Assembly: GCA_033977485.1 (NCBI GenBank)
Contig: CM066989.1
Coordinates: forward strand, 31,349,095-31,413,094
DNA: 64,000 nucleotides
Direction of reading: 5' to 3'
From: Hydrangea macrophylla
Taxonomy: Eukaryota; Streptophyta; Magnoliopsida; Cornales; Hydrangeaceae
Shown here: positions 9,017 through 20,273 of the stretch, piece by piece
How the letters are laid out: each line of letters opens with the position of its first letter
How positions within the stretch are numbered: position 1 is the first letter of the stretch
Translations under genes and position numbers: made by a program
The notes under the pieces: generated by a model
Databases searched by the model: none
What the model was told of the DNA's origin: nothing
What the model saw: only the letters and a program-made list of their open reading frames with translations

Positions 9017-10799
9017 TAGGAGACAATCAGGGGCGGAAAGTGGGTAGGGTTGGGATACCCCCTTCTTTTGGAAAGTAAAAAAATTTAAGCGGAGAAAAAA
9101 ATTTATATGTTAATGTGTAATTACCCCATTCCAAAATTTTTAAATGGTCAAAATTATGTATAATATATTGGCCCAATTACAAATCAATGCACCTTAAATA
9201 TTTGTCCCATCATTTTTTTCTTGTCAAGGTTTTTTTTTTTTTTGATGATATGGGGAAGGTGTTTAGAACATCCAACCGAAATCATACCACCAGTCACGCG
9301 ATACAAATTAAATAAGCAATCAACCACTTATTCGGCCGACCCTTTAATAAAATTTCCTGGTTCCACTCTTGGAGACAATACTTGATTTTGAATTTGTAAC
9401 TTAAATTTATTAATTTGTTAAACCCAATGCACCAAAGTAATGTACAGACATGGAACTTACATGTGAAAAATTAAGGTATGTAGTTAGTCATGAATAATTG
9501 GTCGATATACCTTCCCAATAATTTTTAGATTTATTAGTTTATGGTTTCTAGTTTGTAATATGTTATTATTGATTTTTATAATCACATTCGTATAAAATTT
9601 TATACAATAACACTCTGATTTTTTATTTTTATTTTTACATTATACACATTTTTCAAACTTTATTTGTTGCTTCTAGTAAATACACTGTAAGATTAAAGCT
9701 CTACATAACAATTAGTAGTGGAAACTGAATTGCTTTGTACTTTTTTGTATTTTCATTGACTAACTCTAAGCTCATTACTTCCCACATTGTAGTCTCGTGG
9801 TGTGAAAACACCCTTTTATGTTTCCCTTCGAACACTCCTTGAGTTCTACTTTTGTTTATCTCATAGTTATTTTGTGGGAAAATAAATTAATCATAGAACT
9901 TAAAAGAAAGTTTGGTGTCTAATTAATATCAATGGAATTGCCTTTTTATTTTAAATTCATTCTGTCATACTTTTCTTTGTTGTTGGACTTATTGTTTGCA
10001 CTATTTCCTGAAATAAATAACTTTTGTACTACTAATTTCATAATTGATATTATTTTAACTTTAGTTTATTTCAAGTTTTGTTTTTTATTTTAAAATTTTT
10101 CGAATTTAATTTCTATTTCAAATTACTTTTATACTATACTCTTAATTGTAGAATTTCCTCTAATATCGGTTTTACTATATCCTTTAATTATAGGATATTC
10201 TAAACTATTTCTTTTCGTTTATCATTTGATCTTTTTCAATATATATGTTCTGTATAATATATTATCCTAATTGTAATCAAACACATCCTAAATATTTAGA
10301 CCAATGCTCTTTCTTCTCACTTACCATTTGAACTCAATTCAAATTGTTTACCACAATTGTAAACTTTACACATTACAATCAGTAATTAGCACTTAATATC
10401 AAAAAAAAGTTTTAATCTACCCGCAATGGCGAAATTACAAATAGACACAAAATTTTCAGCCCGGGAGCACTACCCTAAGGCCCTGTGTGATTCTAAGCTT
10501 ACTTAAGTGCCCCCCTCTCCCCCTAACCATAATTCCTGCCCCCACATAGATCCGTCATTATATGCATGTCCATCCAAACCAGTTCCGCCTTCACCAACAT
10601 TAATGGTATATAGCGAGAGTACTACTATGTTTTCCAAATTTTGTAATTCAAATGCTTCCCAAATGCGGTGAGGCCACCTTCAACAGTAGTGAGACCACTT
10701 CAACATCCCTCACTTCAAAATCTAGTAGGCCTAGCTAGGTGAGCCCGTGCTCAGTTTGAATAGATTTATTAAGTCTCAAACCTGAACACGACCCGTTTG

Positions 10800-12182
10800 T
10801 GTTGCTATGAGACTAGCAACATGTTAGTTGGAGGGTGTGATTCGTGTCCAATACTGTATTCTTGACTTCATGATTACACTCTTATTGAAACACGAATCAT
10901 CACCTAATCCGGGAGATTTAATGGATAAATTGTACTTGTGATAACCACATGTTTGATAGTTTACTTCAATGAAATTCTCTATCCTAGAAAATGCTACAAA
11001 TATTGAACCAATTTGTTGTTTGGTCCAAGGTGGGGAAATGCTCCCCAATCTCGATTTATTGATTTGGAAAACCCCAAATCTCTAATTAAAACTTGTCTTT
11101 GATTAAAGCTCATTTCTTGCTTTGAAATTAGTCATTGTAGTATAATTAGTGCTAATTGAAAACTCGCCCATAGTCGAAAAGACTTAATTTTGCTTCTTAA
11201 TTTGTTAATTACTCCTCGCATTGTAATTGGCTATTAACCTTCTATAAGAGTTGCTGCATTCCAATCCCTTTGGACTCGACACCCTACTTCCAAATACTCT
11301 AGTTTTAATAGGGTTAACAAAAAACTTAATTTTGACAATATCAATACACCTTGAGAAAAACTCCCCCATAAATACAAAAAAATATCCCAGACTTTCAAGT
11401 GAAAGCCAGAACTCAATCACCACCCAACTCTATATCCAAAACAAAACTTATCAGCCATCAAACTGCAGAACAACATTCTTATAAAAATGAAAACATATAT
11501 TAAAAAAAAAAACCCTCACTCTTTGTCCCTTGCAAAATAAAACCAAAAACAAGTACTCACGAATCTACCACCACTAGTAATACAAAACTTGTACATAGTT
11601 AATTGCAAGTTGCTTTGTTGGGCATTAGTTAGGTTGCCAAACTAGAATAGTAATTCATTATTTTGCATAAAAAACATTACAATCCCATAAAAATATTAAA
11701 AAAAGACTTTACATGGATGTTAATATCAAATATGTCGCTTTTTCTTTTTCGAAGATTCTCAAATCTTCATCAAAGCCAACGCCAAGTATAGGACCTCGGA
11801 AATGAATTAAGAATGACTTGTAATTCCACCCCTGATGGAGGACATGAATGAAGAATGACTGCGCAATTTCTTTATGTCAATGCACATAAAATAATAAGTG
11901 GCTTTCATTTAGAGTTGGTTGGACATTAAACAAGTTGCATCATGCAATACTTTATACTATCTCTGCGGGCAATTGTTAAATTTGCACTGCCTGATATGTA
12001 TTATATATATAGTGATCGATCGTACAAGTCAACCTTATACATTAAACAAATGGCTTGATTATTACATTCAGTTATTCAACTAATACACTCTTTAACCTAC
12101 ATCGTTTGGACGGACTTCCTTATATTTAATGAATTAGATATGAGGTTAGCATCCAAGTAAGCATCATTCAAATATTTTATTT
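10800..12182. other. Non-coding spacer between the two 2.4-kb repeat copies
   Basis: No gene, terminal repeat or RNA is recognisable. The frames at 10824-11048 and 11205-11484 have no conserved features. A short hairpin (GTTGCTATGAGACTAGCAAC) sits at 10801-10820. Confidence 0.55.
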
Positions 12183-12401
12183 TATTCATGAATTCTCGAT
12201 CCGTATATGTACACATGTATATATGTATACATGTAGAATGCTTCATAACAGAGGATATAAAGAATAGACTGATATGTGATTTCCAATTCAGAAGTGAAAT
12301 CTTTTGAGAAGATATTCAAAATATACAAAATACTTTTTTCTAAAATTCCTAATTTTTTTTTTCAAATTACAATAAAATTGTTTTTTAAATATATATATAT
12401 A

Positions 12402-12437
12402 CTAGTTTAGTCACATGGGCATTGCATGTGGTTGATG
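12402..12437 (-). repeat. Decayed Helitron 3' terminus (minus strand), copy B
   Basis: CTAG at 12402-12405 is followed on the minus side by a CACATG / CATGTG hairpin. It is orthologous in position to 8565-8600. Confidence 0.4.
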
Positions 12438-12589
12438 TATTTACAAAAGCATAAATCAAACAAATCATAACTCATAATGTTGTTATTTTTAGGTGTTTAT
12501 TTCACTGATGAACTAAACGTATTATGTTTCCATCAAGTATCTTCTAGCATATAAAACTAATGATCAGTCGAATCAATCCTAACAAAGTA

Positions 12590-12852
12590 CTCTATTTGTC
12601 CCATATTTTGAGTCATGTATTTCATTTTGGGATGTCACAAAATCATTTCCATCTTTGAAAACTCAATGCACATTTTACACTACTTTTCCAATTTTACCCT
12701 CATTCTTGTAGGGCATAGAAAGAGAGTTGGAAGGAGTTTTAAATATTATAAGGGGTAAATTTGGAAGATTAAGCATTTATTGTATACTATGATGATGTTT
12801 CCTTTATAAGTTGGATTCTCAAAGCTGGAATCTAAATATGGGACGGGGGAAG
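12590..12852. mobile_element. Stowaway/mariner-like MITE, 263 bp (copy B)
   Basis: It has the same inverted ends and TA flanks (12588-12589, 12853-12854) as the MITE at 8756-9016. Confidence 0.75.
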
Positions 12853-14715
12853 TAGGAGACAATCAGGGGCGGAAAGTGGGTAGGGTTGGGGTACCCCATT
12901 TTTTTGGAAAGTAAAAAATTTAAGAGGAGAAAAAAATTTATACGTTAATGTGTAATTACCCCATTCCAAATTTTGCAAATGGTCAAAATTATGTAGAATA
13001 TCAATGCACCTTAAATATTTGTCCCATCGATTTTTTCTTGTCATGTTTTTTTTTTGATGATATGGGGAAGGTGTTTCGAACATCCAACCGATATCATACG
13101 CCCAGTCACGCGTTACAAATTAAATAAGCAATCAACCACTTATTCGGACGACCCTTTTAATAAAATTTCCTGGTTCCACTCTTGGAGACAATACTTGATT
13201 TTGAATTTGTAACTTAAATTTATTAATTTCTTAAACCCAATTCACCAATGTAATGTACAGACATGGAACTTACATGTGAAAAATTAAGGTATATATGTAG
13301 TTAGACATGAATAATTAGTCGACATACCTTCCCAATAATTTTTAGATTTATTAGTTTATGGTTTCTAGTTTGTAATATATTATTATTGATTTTTATAATC
13401 ACGTTCGTATAAAATTTTATACAATAACACTATGATTTTTTATTTTTTATTTTACATTATACACATTTTTCAAACTATATTTGTTGCTTCTAGTAAATAC
13501 AGTGTAAGATTAAAGATCTACAAACAATTAGTAGTGGAAACTGAATTGCTTTGTACTTTTTTGTATTTTCATTGACTAACTCTAAGCTCATTACTTCCCA
13601 CATTGTAGTCTCGTGGTGTGTTTTTAAAACACCCTTTTATGTTTCCCTTCCAACACCCCTTGAGTTCTACTTTTGTTTATCTCATAGTTATTTTGTAAGA
13701 AAATAAATTAATCATAGAACTTAAAAGAAAGTTTGGTGTCTAATTAATATCAATGGAATTGCCTTTTTATTTTAAATTCATTTTGTCGTACTTTTCTTCG
13801 TTGTTGGACTTATTGTTTGCACTTATTTCCTGAAATAAATAACTTTTGTTCTACTAATTTCATAATTGATATTATTTTAACTTTAGTTTATTTCAAGTTA
13901 TATTTTTTATTTTAAAATTTTCAAATTGATTTCTATGTCAAATTACTTTTACACTATACCCTTAATTGTAGAATCTACTCTAATATCGATTTTACTATAT
14001 TCTTAATTATAGGATATTCTAAACTCTTTCCTTTCGTTTATCATTTGAACTTTTTCAATATATATGTTCTATGTAATATATAATCCTAATTGTAATTAAA
14101 CACATCCTAAATATTTAGACCAATGCTATTTCTTCTCGCTTACCATTTGAACTCAATTCAAATTGTTTTACCATAATTGTAAACTTTACACATTACAATC
14201 AGTAATTAGCACTTAATATCAAAAAAAGTTTAATCCACCCGCAATAGCGAAATTACAAATAGACACAAAATTTTTATCTCGGGGGCACTACCCTAAGGCC
14301 CTGTGTGATTCTAAGCTTATTTAAGTGGCCCTCCCTAGCCATAAGTCTTGAATCCACCACTGTCCCCACTTAGATCCGTCATTATATGCATGTCCATCCA
14401 AACCCAGCTACCCTAATTAAAAATCCTGGCTCCGCCTTTACTAACATTGGTTTACAGCAAGAGTACTGCTATGCTTTCCAAATTTTGTAATTTAATGCTT
14501 CCCAAATGCGGTGGGCCCACCTTCAATAGTAGTGAGACCACTTGAACATCCACCACTTCAAAATCTAGTAGGCCTAGCTAGGTAAGCCCGTGCTCAGTAC
14601 GTATAGATTTATTAAGTCTCAAACCTGAGCACGGCCCGTTTGATGACATAAACTCAAGCCCAAGCCTAGCTCAATGTGCTAGAGTGGGCTTCAGGCCTAA
14701 CTCAGGCGAGCTCAT

Positions 14716-14783
14716 TGATCAAATCAGTCGTCGATTCTGTGTAACGGGTACTTGTTCTTAATTGTTAACTTATTCAGTTCACG
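14716..14783 (-). pseudogene. Gypsy reverse transcriptase fragment, part downstream of the Tat insertion
   Basis: On the minus strand this reads RELNKLTIKNKYPLHRIDD, the conserved gypsy segment that follows CIDY. CIDY itself lies at 23875-23890, on the other side of the Tat element. The TGA just after HRIDD and the loss of similarity soon after show that the fragment is truncated. It is the 3' part of the frame at 23867-24166. Confidence 0.75.
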
Positions 14784-14788
14784 ATAGT

Positions 14789-15434
14789 TGATACATTCGA
14801 AAATATTCTGCTAACGCCAAACTGCCACGTCAGCGGCGAAAGTCCCGGAATATCCGGAATGGTGCTTGGGGCCTACGCTCCCGAGGTAATCAATCGTTAC
14901 CGCTCGGGATGTTCACATAGCCCGGGCATGAGGCACAGCCCAGACCGAACCTTTCAAACAGTTTTCTTATCTGGCCAGAACCCTCTTAAGGAAGAGCCCG
15001 TAGATTCCAAGACCAGCTGCAAGGCTGCAAGAGGGAATGTGGCAGTTTCCTAAACTGCTTAGGAAACTTTCCCCAAATCATGCAAATAAATTATAATCAG
15101 ATTAGGCTTCCTAATCTGACTAGCTTACCATGTATGGGTGGACTCTTGCACCTATAACAGAGCCTACCTACCCTGTCTACAGGGATCCGAAGAACTCTCT
15201 AGCTAGCAAGCATAAGAATACAGAATTCACCATTATACGCATATACCCGGCTGGTATTACTGGTAGTGCCGCCCCTCTTTGTTGGCTCACCAGGCCCGCC
15301 GGTGATCTGCTAGTGAACGCGCACAGACGCAACCGTGGACGTAGGTCACCTTGTTAACGGGGGCCGAACCATATACAACTTGCTCGTGTCTTTTTTTCTC
15401 TTTAAATCCTTCTTACCAATTTTAGGCATCATCA
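14789..15434 (+). repeat. 5' LTR of the Tat element (646 bp)
   Basis: It pairs with 23223-23869. The putative TATA box is damaged here: CCTATAACAGAGCC (15151-15164) against CCTATAAAAGAGCC in the 3' LTR. CpG to TpG/CpA differences separate the two copies. Confidence 0.9.
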
Positions 15435-15435
15435 G

Positions 15436-15456
15436 TTTGACGTCGTCTGTAGGAAA
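15436..15456 (+). promoter_or_regulatory. Primer binding site, Tat type
   Basis: TTTGACGTCGTCTGTAGGAA starts one base after the LTR. It resembles the TGGCGCCGTCTGTGGGAA site common in Tat-like elements, with changes consistent with CpG deamination. Confidence 0.65.
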
Positions 15457-15496
15457 CCGACTATTTCCTCTCAAATACAAATACTGACTGATCAAC

Positions 15497-17145
15497 ATGC
15501 CGCCTAGAAGGAGTAAGAAGGCCGTTACCCAGCCTGGTCAGGAGGATTCACAACCCGGGCGACCGGCTGCCTCCATGACCACAGAACAGGTAACGGCAGC
15601 GCTGGCACAACTCTTGGAGGGCCAGTGGCGAACGCAGGAACAAATGGAGGCACTTTTGGCCTGGCATGAAAAGCGTCCTGCATCAGAAGCGTCCCTGTTC
15701 AGAAGCCCGCTTGGATACGAAGGCAAGCCCGTTCCGCCCCGGTGTCTCCACCGGACTGGGAGCACCTCGGTGACGGCGAGCTCAGCCAGGCAACTAGGCG
15801 CTCGCGGAGGCAAGCTCAGCCCAATCCTCGCCAGGTGGAGGATGCCAGAACTATCATTGACCAGAGGCGCGCGGCTAGAGGGGAGGAGCCAGGACGGAGG
15901 GCCCGGGAATCAACCAAAGACCCTCCGACCCGGAGCCAGGGGGACCTTAGGCATACGATTACTCGGACCCGGAGCCGGGCTCTATCTCCAAGGTCGACGT
16001 ACTTTGAGGAAGAGGCCTCGTCATCCGATCCGACCTACTGCTCGGGTACAGAGAAGAAAATTGAGCTGGATGACGTTAGGGCCCAATTTGAGGAACTGCA
16101 ACAGCAGATTGAGAGGCTGAGCCGCAAGTCCGGCCACGACCTCACCACTACGGAGACAGAATCACCCTACACCGTTCGGGTGACGCAGTTACCTATCCCA
16201 CGGAAGTTCAAACCCCCTCGCCTCAGCTCCTACGACGGCACAGGGAGCCCGATGGACCACGTCCGTACCTATAGGGCTCAGATGGCACTGGTCACCACTG
16301 TGGACGAGCTACTGTGCCTGGCCTTTCCTAGTACCCTCAAAGGGCCTGCAGCACAGTGGTTCTACGCTCTAAAGCCCCGGACGGTCGATGACTTCAGAGC
16401 CCTCAACATGCTGTTCATCAACCAGTTTGTCGGGATGCTCGATCGGTCACAACCGGACACTCAGCTGCTGACCATCAAGCAGCGTAAGAGGGAGTCCCTA
16501 AGGGAGTATGTGGACCGTTTCAACCAGTAACGGCTTCAGATCCGCAATCTTAATGAAATGGTTGCAATTATGGCCTTCTGTTCGGGAGTTCAACACACCA
16601 AAGTTGCCACATTGTTTCATTGTGACCGACTGGCAACCCTTGTGGAGCTCTCGAAAAGGGTCGGTAAGTACATAGATACCAAGGAGTTCCTGAAAGCAAA
16701 ACGCGCCGGCCAGGCGGGAGGCGAATCCCCGAAGGCTAAGCATAAGCGTGAAGGATTTGAAAAGGGTCCGGGAAAGAAGCCGAAGCAGGATCAGAAGGGT
16801 GTCTGGGGTCAGCCCCCGATTGCTTTCACACCCCTTTCCCGGTCCATACACGAAGTCATGGTCGCCGCCGAGGCGCAAAGGTCGCTTCAGCAACCAGCAA
16901 AACTCAGAGCCCCGCCCGGTAAGAGGAATCGGGAAAAGTTTTATCGCTTCCACAGAGAGCACGACCATGAAACAGAGGATTGTTTCAAGTTGAAGATAGC
17001 CATATAGAAGCTGATCGAGCAGGGACACCTTGCAGAGTTCGTCACAGCAGACAGACGACCTCGGCAGGACGCCCGAGCTCCTGATTAGCAGCAACCATTT
17101 GGCCAAATCCATGTGATCTTCGGAGGAATCTCGGGTGGTGGGGAT
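15497..17145 (+). pseudogene. gag of the Tat element, frameshifted and with stops
   Basis: The ATG at 15497 begins MPPRRSKKAVTQ. The frame shifts near 15700-15740 and continues as the frame open from 15742. The retrotransposon gag core is clear (KFKPPRLSSYDGTGSPMDH, then AFPSTLKGPAAQWFYALKP, about 16200-16400). A His/Cys motif FHREHDHETEDC lies near 16960. In-frame stops are TAA 16528-16530, TAG 17005-17007 and TAG near 17085. The conserved IFGGISGGGDT near 17125, usually the gag/protease linker in this lineage, marks the edge of the pol deletion. Confidence 0.85.
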
Positions 17146-17214
17146 ACGTAATCGGCAAGGAAGAGGCATGCTCGGGCGTCTCGAGCGGATGTCTGGCATG
17201 TCCAATCCACTACT

Positions 17215-17785
17215 CTCAACACCTGTACCGGGGGAAGAATTGTTCTTATACTTGGCAGTGTCACCCTCAGCAGTTAGCTCGACACTTGTTAGGGAAGAAC
17301 ACGGGATACAGTTCCCAGTGTACTATGCCAGCCAGGCGTTCAAGGCGCGGAGAGCAGATACTCCCGTATCGAAAAACTGGCATTCGCTCTCATCACCTCT
17401 GCCTGAAGACTCCGTCCATAATTTCAGGCCCATGTCATTGTGGTCCTCACTGACCAACCTCTCCGCAGGATCTGGAGCAGGCCTGACACGTCTAGGAGGC
17501 TTGTTAAGTGGGCCGTGGAATTGGAAGAATTTGAAGTGGTCTACCGACCCCGGACGGCCATCAAGGGACAAGCCGTAGCAGACTTTTGGTTTGAGTTTAC
17601 GTATCCAGAAGACCCGGTTGAACAGTTTGAGCCGCCGGCCCTACCACACGGGCTACAGGCTGACATCCCTACCTGGGTACTGTACGTGGACGGTTCATCG
17701 AATCAGCAAGGCAGCGGTTTCCAAGAAGCTCCGGGGATTTTCTATCACGCAGATACCCAGAGAGGAAAACACCAAGGCTGACCGG
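17215..17785 (+). pseudogene. RNase H regions of Tat pol (reverse transcriptase deleted)
   Basis: LYLAVSPSAVSSTLVREE, then VYYASQAF and VVLTDQPLRR (in shifted frames), are the gypsy-type RNase H. The segment WVLYVDGSSNQQGSG at about 17668-17715 starts a second, archaeal-type RNase H, a mark of the Tat lineage. It is cut short and joins sequence for its C-terminal end (REENTKADRLACL, about 17760-17800). Protease and reverse transcriptase are missing; sequence jumps from the gag tail to RNase H near 17145-17215. Confidence 0.8.
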
Positions 17786-19143
17786 TTGGCCTGCCTTGTC
17801 TCATCTTCTGAGTCAGACTTGCCCGGGATAAGGATAGAATATCTACCCGAGCCAAGTGTGATGAACTCAAAAGGCATGGAAGTAGATTCGGTCACCCTAG
17901 GACCCAGCTGGATGGACCCGATCGTGACATTCTTGACAACATGTGCGCTACCAGACAAGAAGGAAGAGGCCCGCCGGGTCAAGTACCGAGCGGCCCGATA
18001 CCATCTTGTTGACGGCATCCTCTACAAGACAGGATTCTCTATCCCGTACCTCAGCTGTGTCCGCCCCGCACAGGTCCAAGAGGTCTTGTTTGAAATCCAC
18101 AAAAGAGTGTGCGGGAATCATGTCGGAGGTCGGGCACTCTCCAGGAAGGCCCTATTGCAAGGTTACTACTGGCCAACCATGGCCCGGGATTCTCAAGAAT
18201 ATGTCAGGAGGTGCGATAAGTGTCAAAGATACTCCCCCATGATCAACTGACCGGGAGAGCTCCAGACACCAATCCATAGCCCATGGTCGTTCGCCCAGTG
18301 GGGCATTGACATTGTCGGTCCCATGCCAATGGGAAAAGGACAGGTCAAGTTCGCCGTCATCGCTGTTGATTACTTCACCAAATGGGCAGAGGTCGAGCCC
18401 TTGGCAACAATAACCGAATGAAAAATGGAAAGCTTCGTGGAAAGAAATATCCTCAGTAGATTCAGCATTCCCCGGGTCCTGGCCAGCGATGACGGCAGAG
18501 AATTCAACACCCCTATCTTCAGACAGTTCTGCTCGGGCTACGGGATACTCAATCACTATTCCTCCCCTGAGCACCCTCAAGCCAATGGTCAAGTCGAGGT
18601 GACAAATCGGACAATCTTGCAGTCAATCAAAACAAGGCTTGAAAACGCCAAAGAGCTGTGGGCTGAAGAACTGCCAACCCTCCCGTGGGCCTACCGCACC
18701 ACACCCCGAGTGGCAACAGGTGAGACGCCGTTCTATTTAACCTACGGATTCAAGGCGGTGGTGCCCACAGAGCTCGGGTTGCATACGTATCGGGTGGCGA
18801 ATTTCAGTGCGCCAGACAACGAATATGCTCTCAGATCAGAACTAGATCTGGTGGAAGAAAAAAGAGACCGAGCCTACCTAAAGGTGGCAGCCTACAAGCA
18901 ACGGGTCTCGCGATATTACAACAGCAAGGTGAAGCAGCGTAGTTTTCAAGTGGGAGACCTCGTCCTTAAGGCAGTGAACCAGTCCACCCGAATCCCTAGC
19001 CATGGAAAATTTGGGCCAAACTTGGAAGGCCCGTATACAGTAACCCGGGTCAACCGACCGGGAACTTACTGGCTGCAGAGCCTGGACGGGCACGATCTCT
19101 CTCATCCCTGAAATGTGCAACACCTCCGCAAGTACTATCAGTA
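17786..19143 (+). pseudogene. Integrase of the Tat element
   Basis: The frame begins at 17591 and runs to TAA 19141-19143, with TGA stops at 18248, 18419 and 19109. The N-terminal HHCC zinc motif is intact (H...H in EIHKRVCGNH, then RCDKC, about 18090-18225). The catalytic core shows D in GIDIVGP (about 18305), D in ASDDGREF (about 18490; families usually have SDNG) and E in QVEVTNR (about 18595). A C-terminal GKFGPNLEGPY segment follows. All parts are recognisable but not translatable as one protein. Confidence 0.9.
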
Positions 19144-20273
19144 ATACTTGGCCACGGGCAATTTAGCATTGGAAGAAAAATTTTTCTTTATTTTTGTAGC
19201 TTTAATTGAGCAACCGCTATAAATTTTTGTTTTTAAATAAAATTGAATAGTTTACTTTGCAAATTTACTCCTGTCAGTATCCCGTGCAACGTAGAAAAGT
19301 CCTCGGGCCTAACCCCGAGACATGAAAGTCCTTGGCTAAAAACCAAGGTAGAAAAGACCTCGGGCTCCGAACCCAGGCACAAAAGACCTCGGGGTCACCC
19401 CTGAGGCACCGGCTTCGCTTAGGTCCAACCGACGATGGGGGCAAACCCCTAGGTGGCTGATGATGGCAAGCCTCAAAGGACCCTGCAACCACCCATGTTC
19501 CAAGTCGGTTTCCTACGGTCACTCCTCACCGCACCTCCGCCTTCGCAGGACACTCAGGGGGCAAGAGGATGCCAGACCAAAATAGGAAATTACACAACGC
19601 TTTGCTTCAGTCCAACCACGACGGGGGCACACCCCTAGGTGGCTGACGATGGCAAGCTTCAAAGGACCCTATAACCACCCATGTTCCAGGTCAGTTTCCT
19701 ACGGCTATTCACTCCTGCGCTCCCGCCTTAGCAAAATGCTTGGGGGGCAGGGGAATATTAGGCCAGACCAGGAAATCACACCGGTCACTAAAAGAACTTA
19801 GATTCTCGATATTCCTAAGTCCTTACAGTGATCAGAGATAGACATCCCGGACGGTAAAATAGGATACTCCTATAATACACCGGGACATCCCGGACGGTAA
19901 AACAGTATACTCCTATAATACACCGGGACATCCCAGACGCTAAACAGGACAAGTTCCTATGGTACACTGGGCAATTACCTTTAAAACAGGTCGAGAAGAC
20001 TAGGTGTTCTACTGGTTACGGTCCTAAACCATTTGCTAAGGCAGGGGCTTAGGTCGGCTAAAAACCGGATGGATACTGGCAATCACAAACAGGCAAAGTG
20101 TAGACAATAGAAAGCAGTTAATGGAAATAGCTAATGGAAAGAAAATTGGCCTCGAGGACCTTTTCATTAATATAAAAAAAAACTGTACAAAGCCTGGGGG
20201 TAGTTGTAGTAGCCTCCCAAAAAAAAACTACAATAAAAAGATAAAAGGAAACAAGAATCCAAGAGAAGGAAGG
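19144..20273 (+). repeat. Tat 3' untranslated region with three tandem repeat families
   Basis: After integrase come short AAAGACCTCGGG-type units (about 19297-19405). Next is a unit of about 189 bp in two copies (about 19422-19610 and 19611-19800), keyed by CCCCTAGGTGGCTGA. Then a 43-bp unit in three copies starts at 19841, 19884 and 19927 (GACATCCCGGACGGTAAAA). Hypervariable tandem repeats between pol and the 3' LTR are established for Tat/Ogre elements. A poly-A run at about 20171-20240 precedes the antisense gene. Confidence 0.8.

Larger units (their letters stand above)
8402..10799. repeat. 2.4-kb repeat unit, copy A (right part)
   Basis: This matches 12253-14642 nearly base for base apart from scattered substitutions and small indels. 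Its left 67 bases lie at about 1265-1331, on the far side of the Helitron. It is non-coding; only short frames occur, such as 8690-8956. It contains a Stowaway-like MITE and a decayed Helitron end, so it is a composite repeat of unknown class. The right edge is after CCCGTTTG. Confidence 0.8.
12183..14642. repeat. 2.4-kb repeat unit, copy B (uninterrupted)
   Basis: This copy holds the continuous form of the locus that the Helitron split in copy A: CTTCATAACAGA is followed directly by GGATATAAAGAATAG at 12241-12267. The rest parallels 8402-10799, including the MITE and the decayed Helitron end. It is non-coding. Confidence 0.82.

Noticed and set aside
15538..15813. Minus-strand frames opposite gag and integrase (also 16498-17205, 17695-18018, 18152-18592)
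   Set aside because: They are antisense shadows of GC-rich coding sequence. The genuine antisense gene is confined to 20274-22353.
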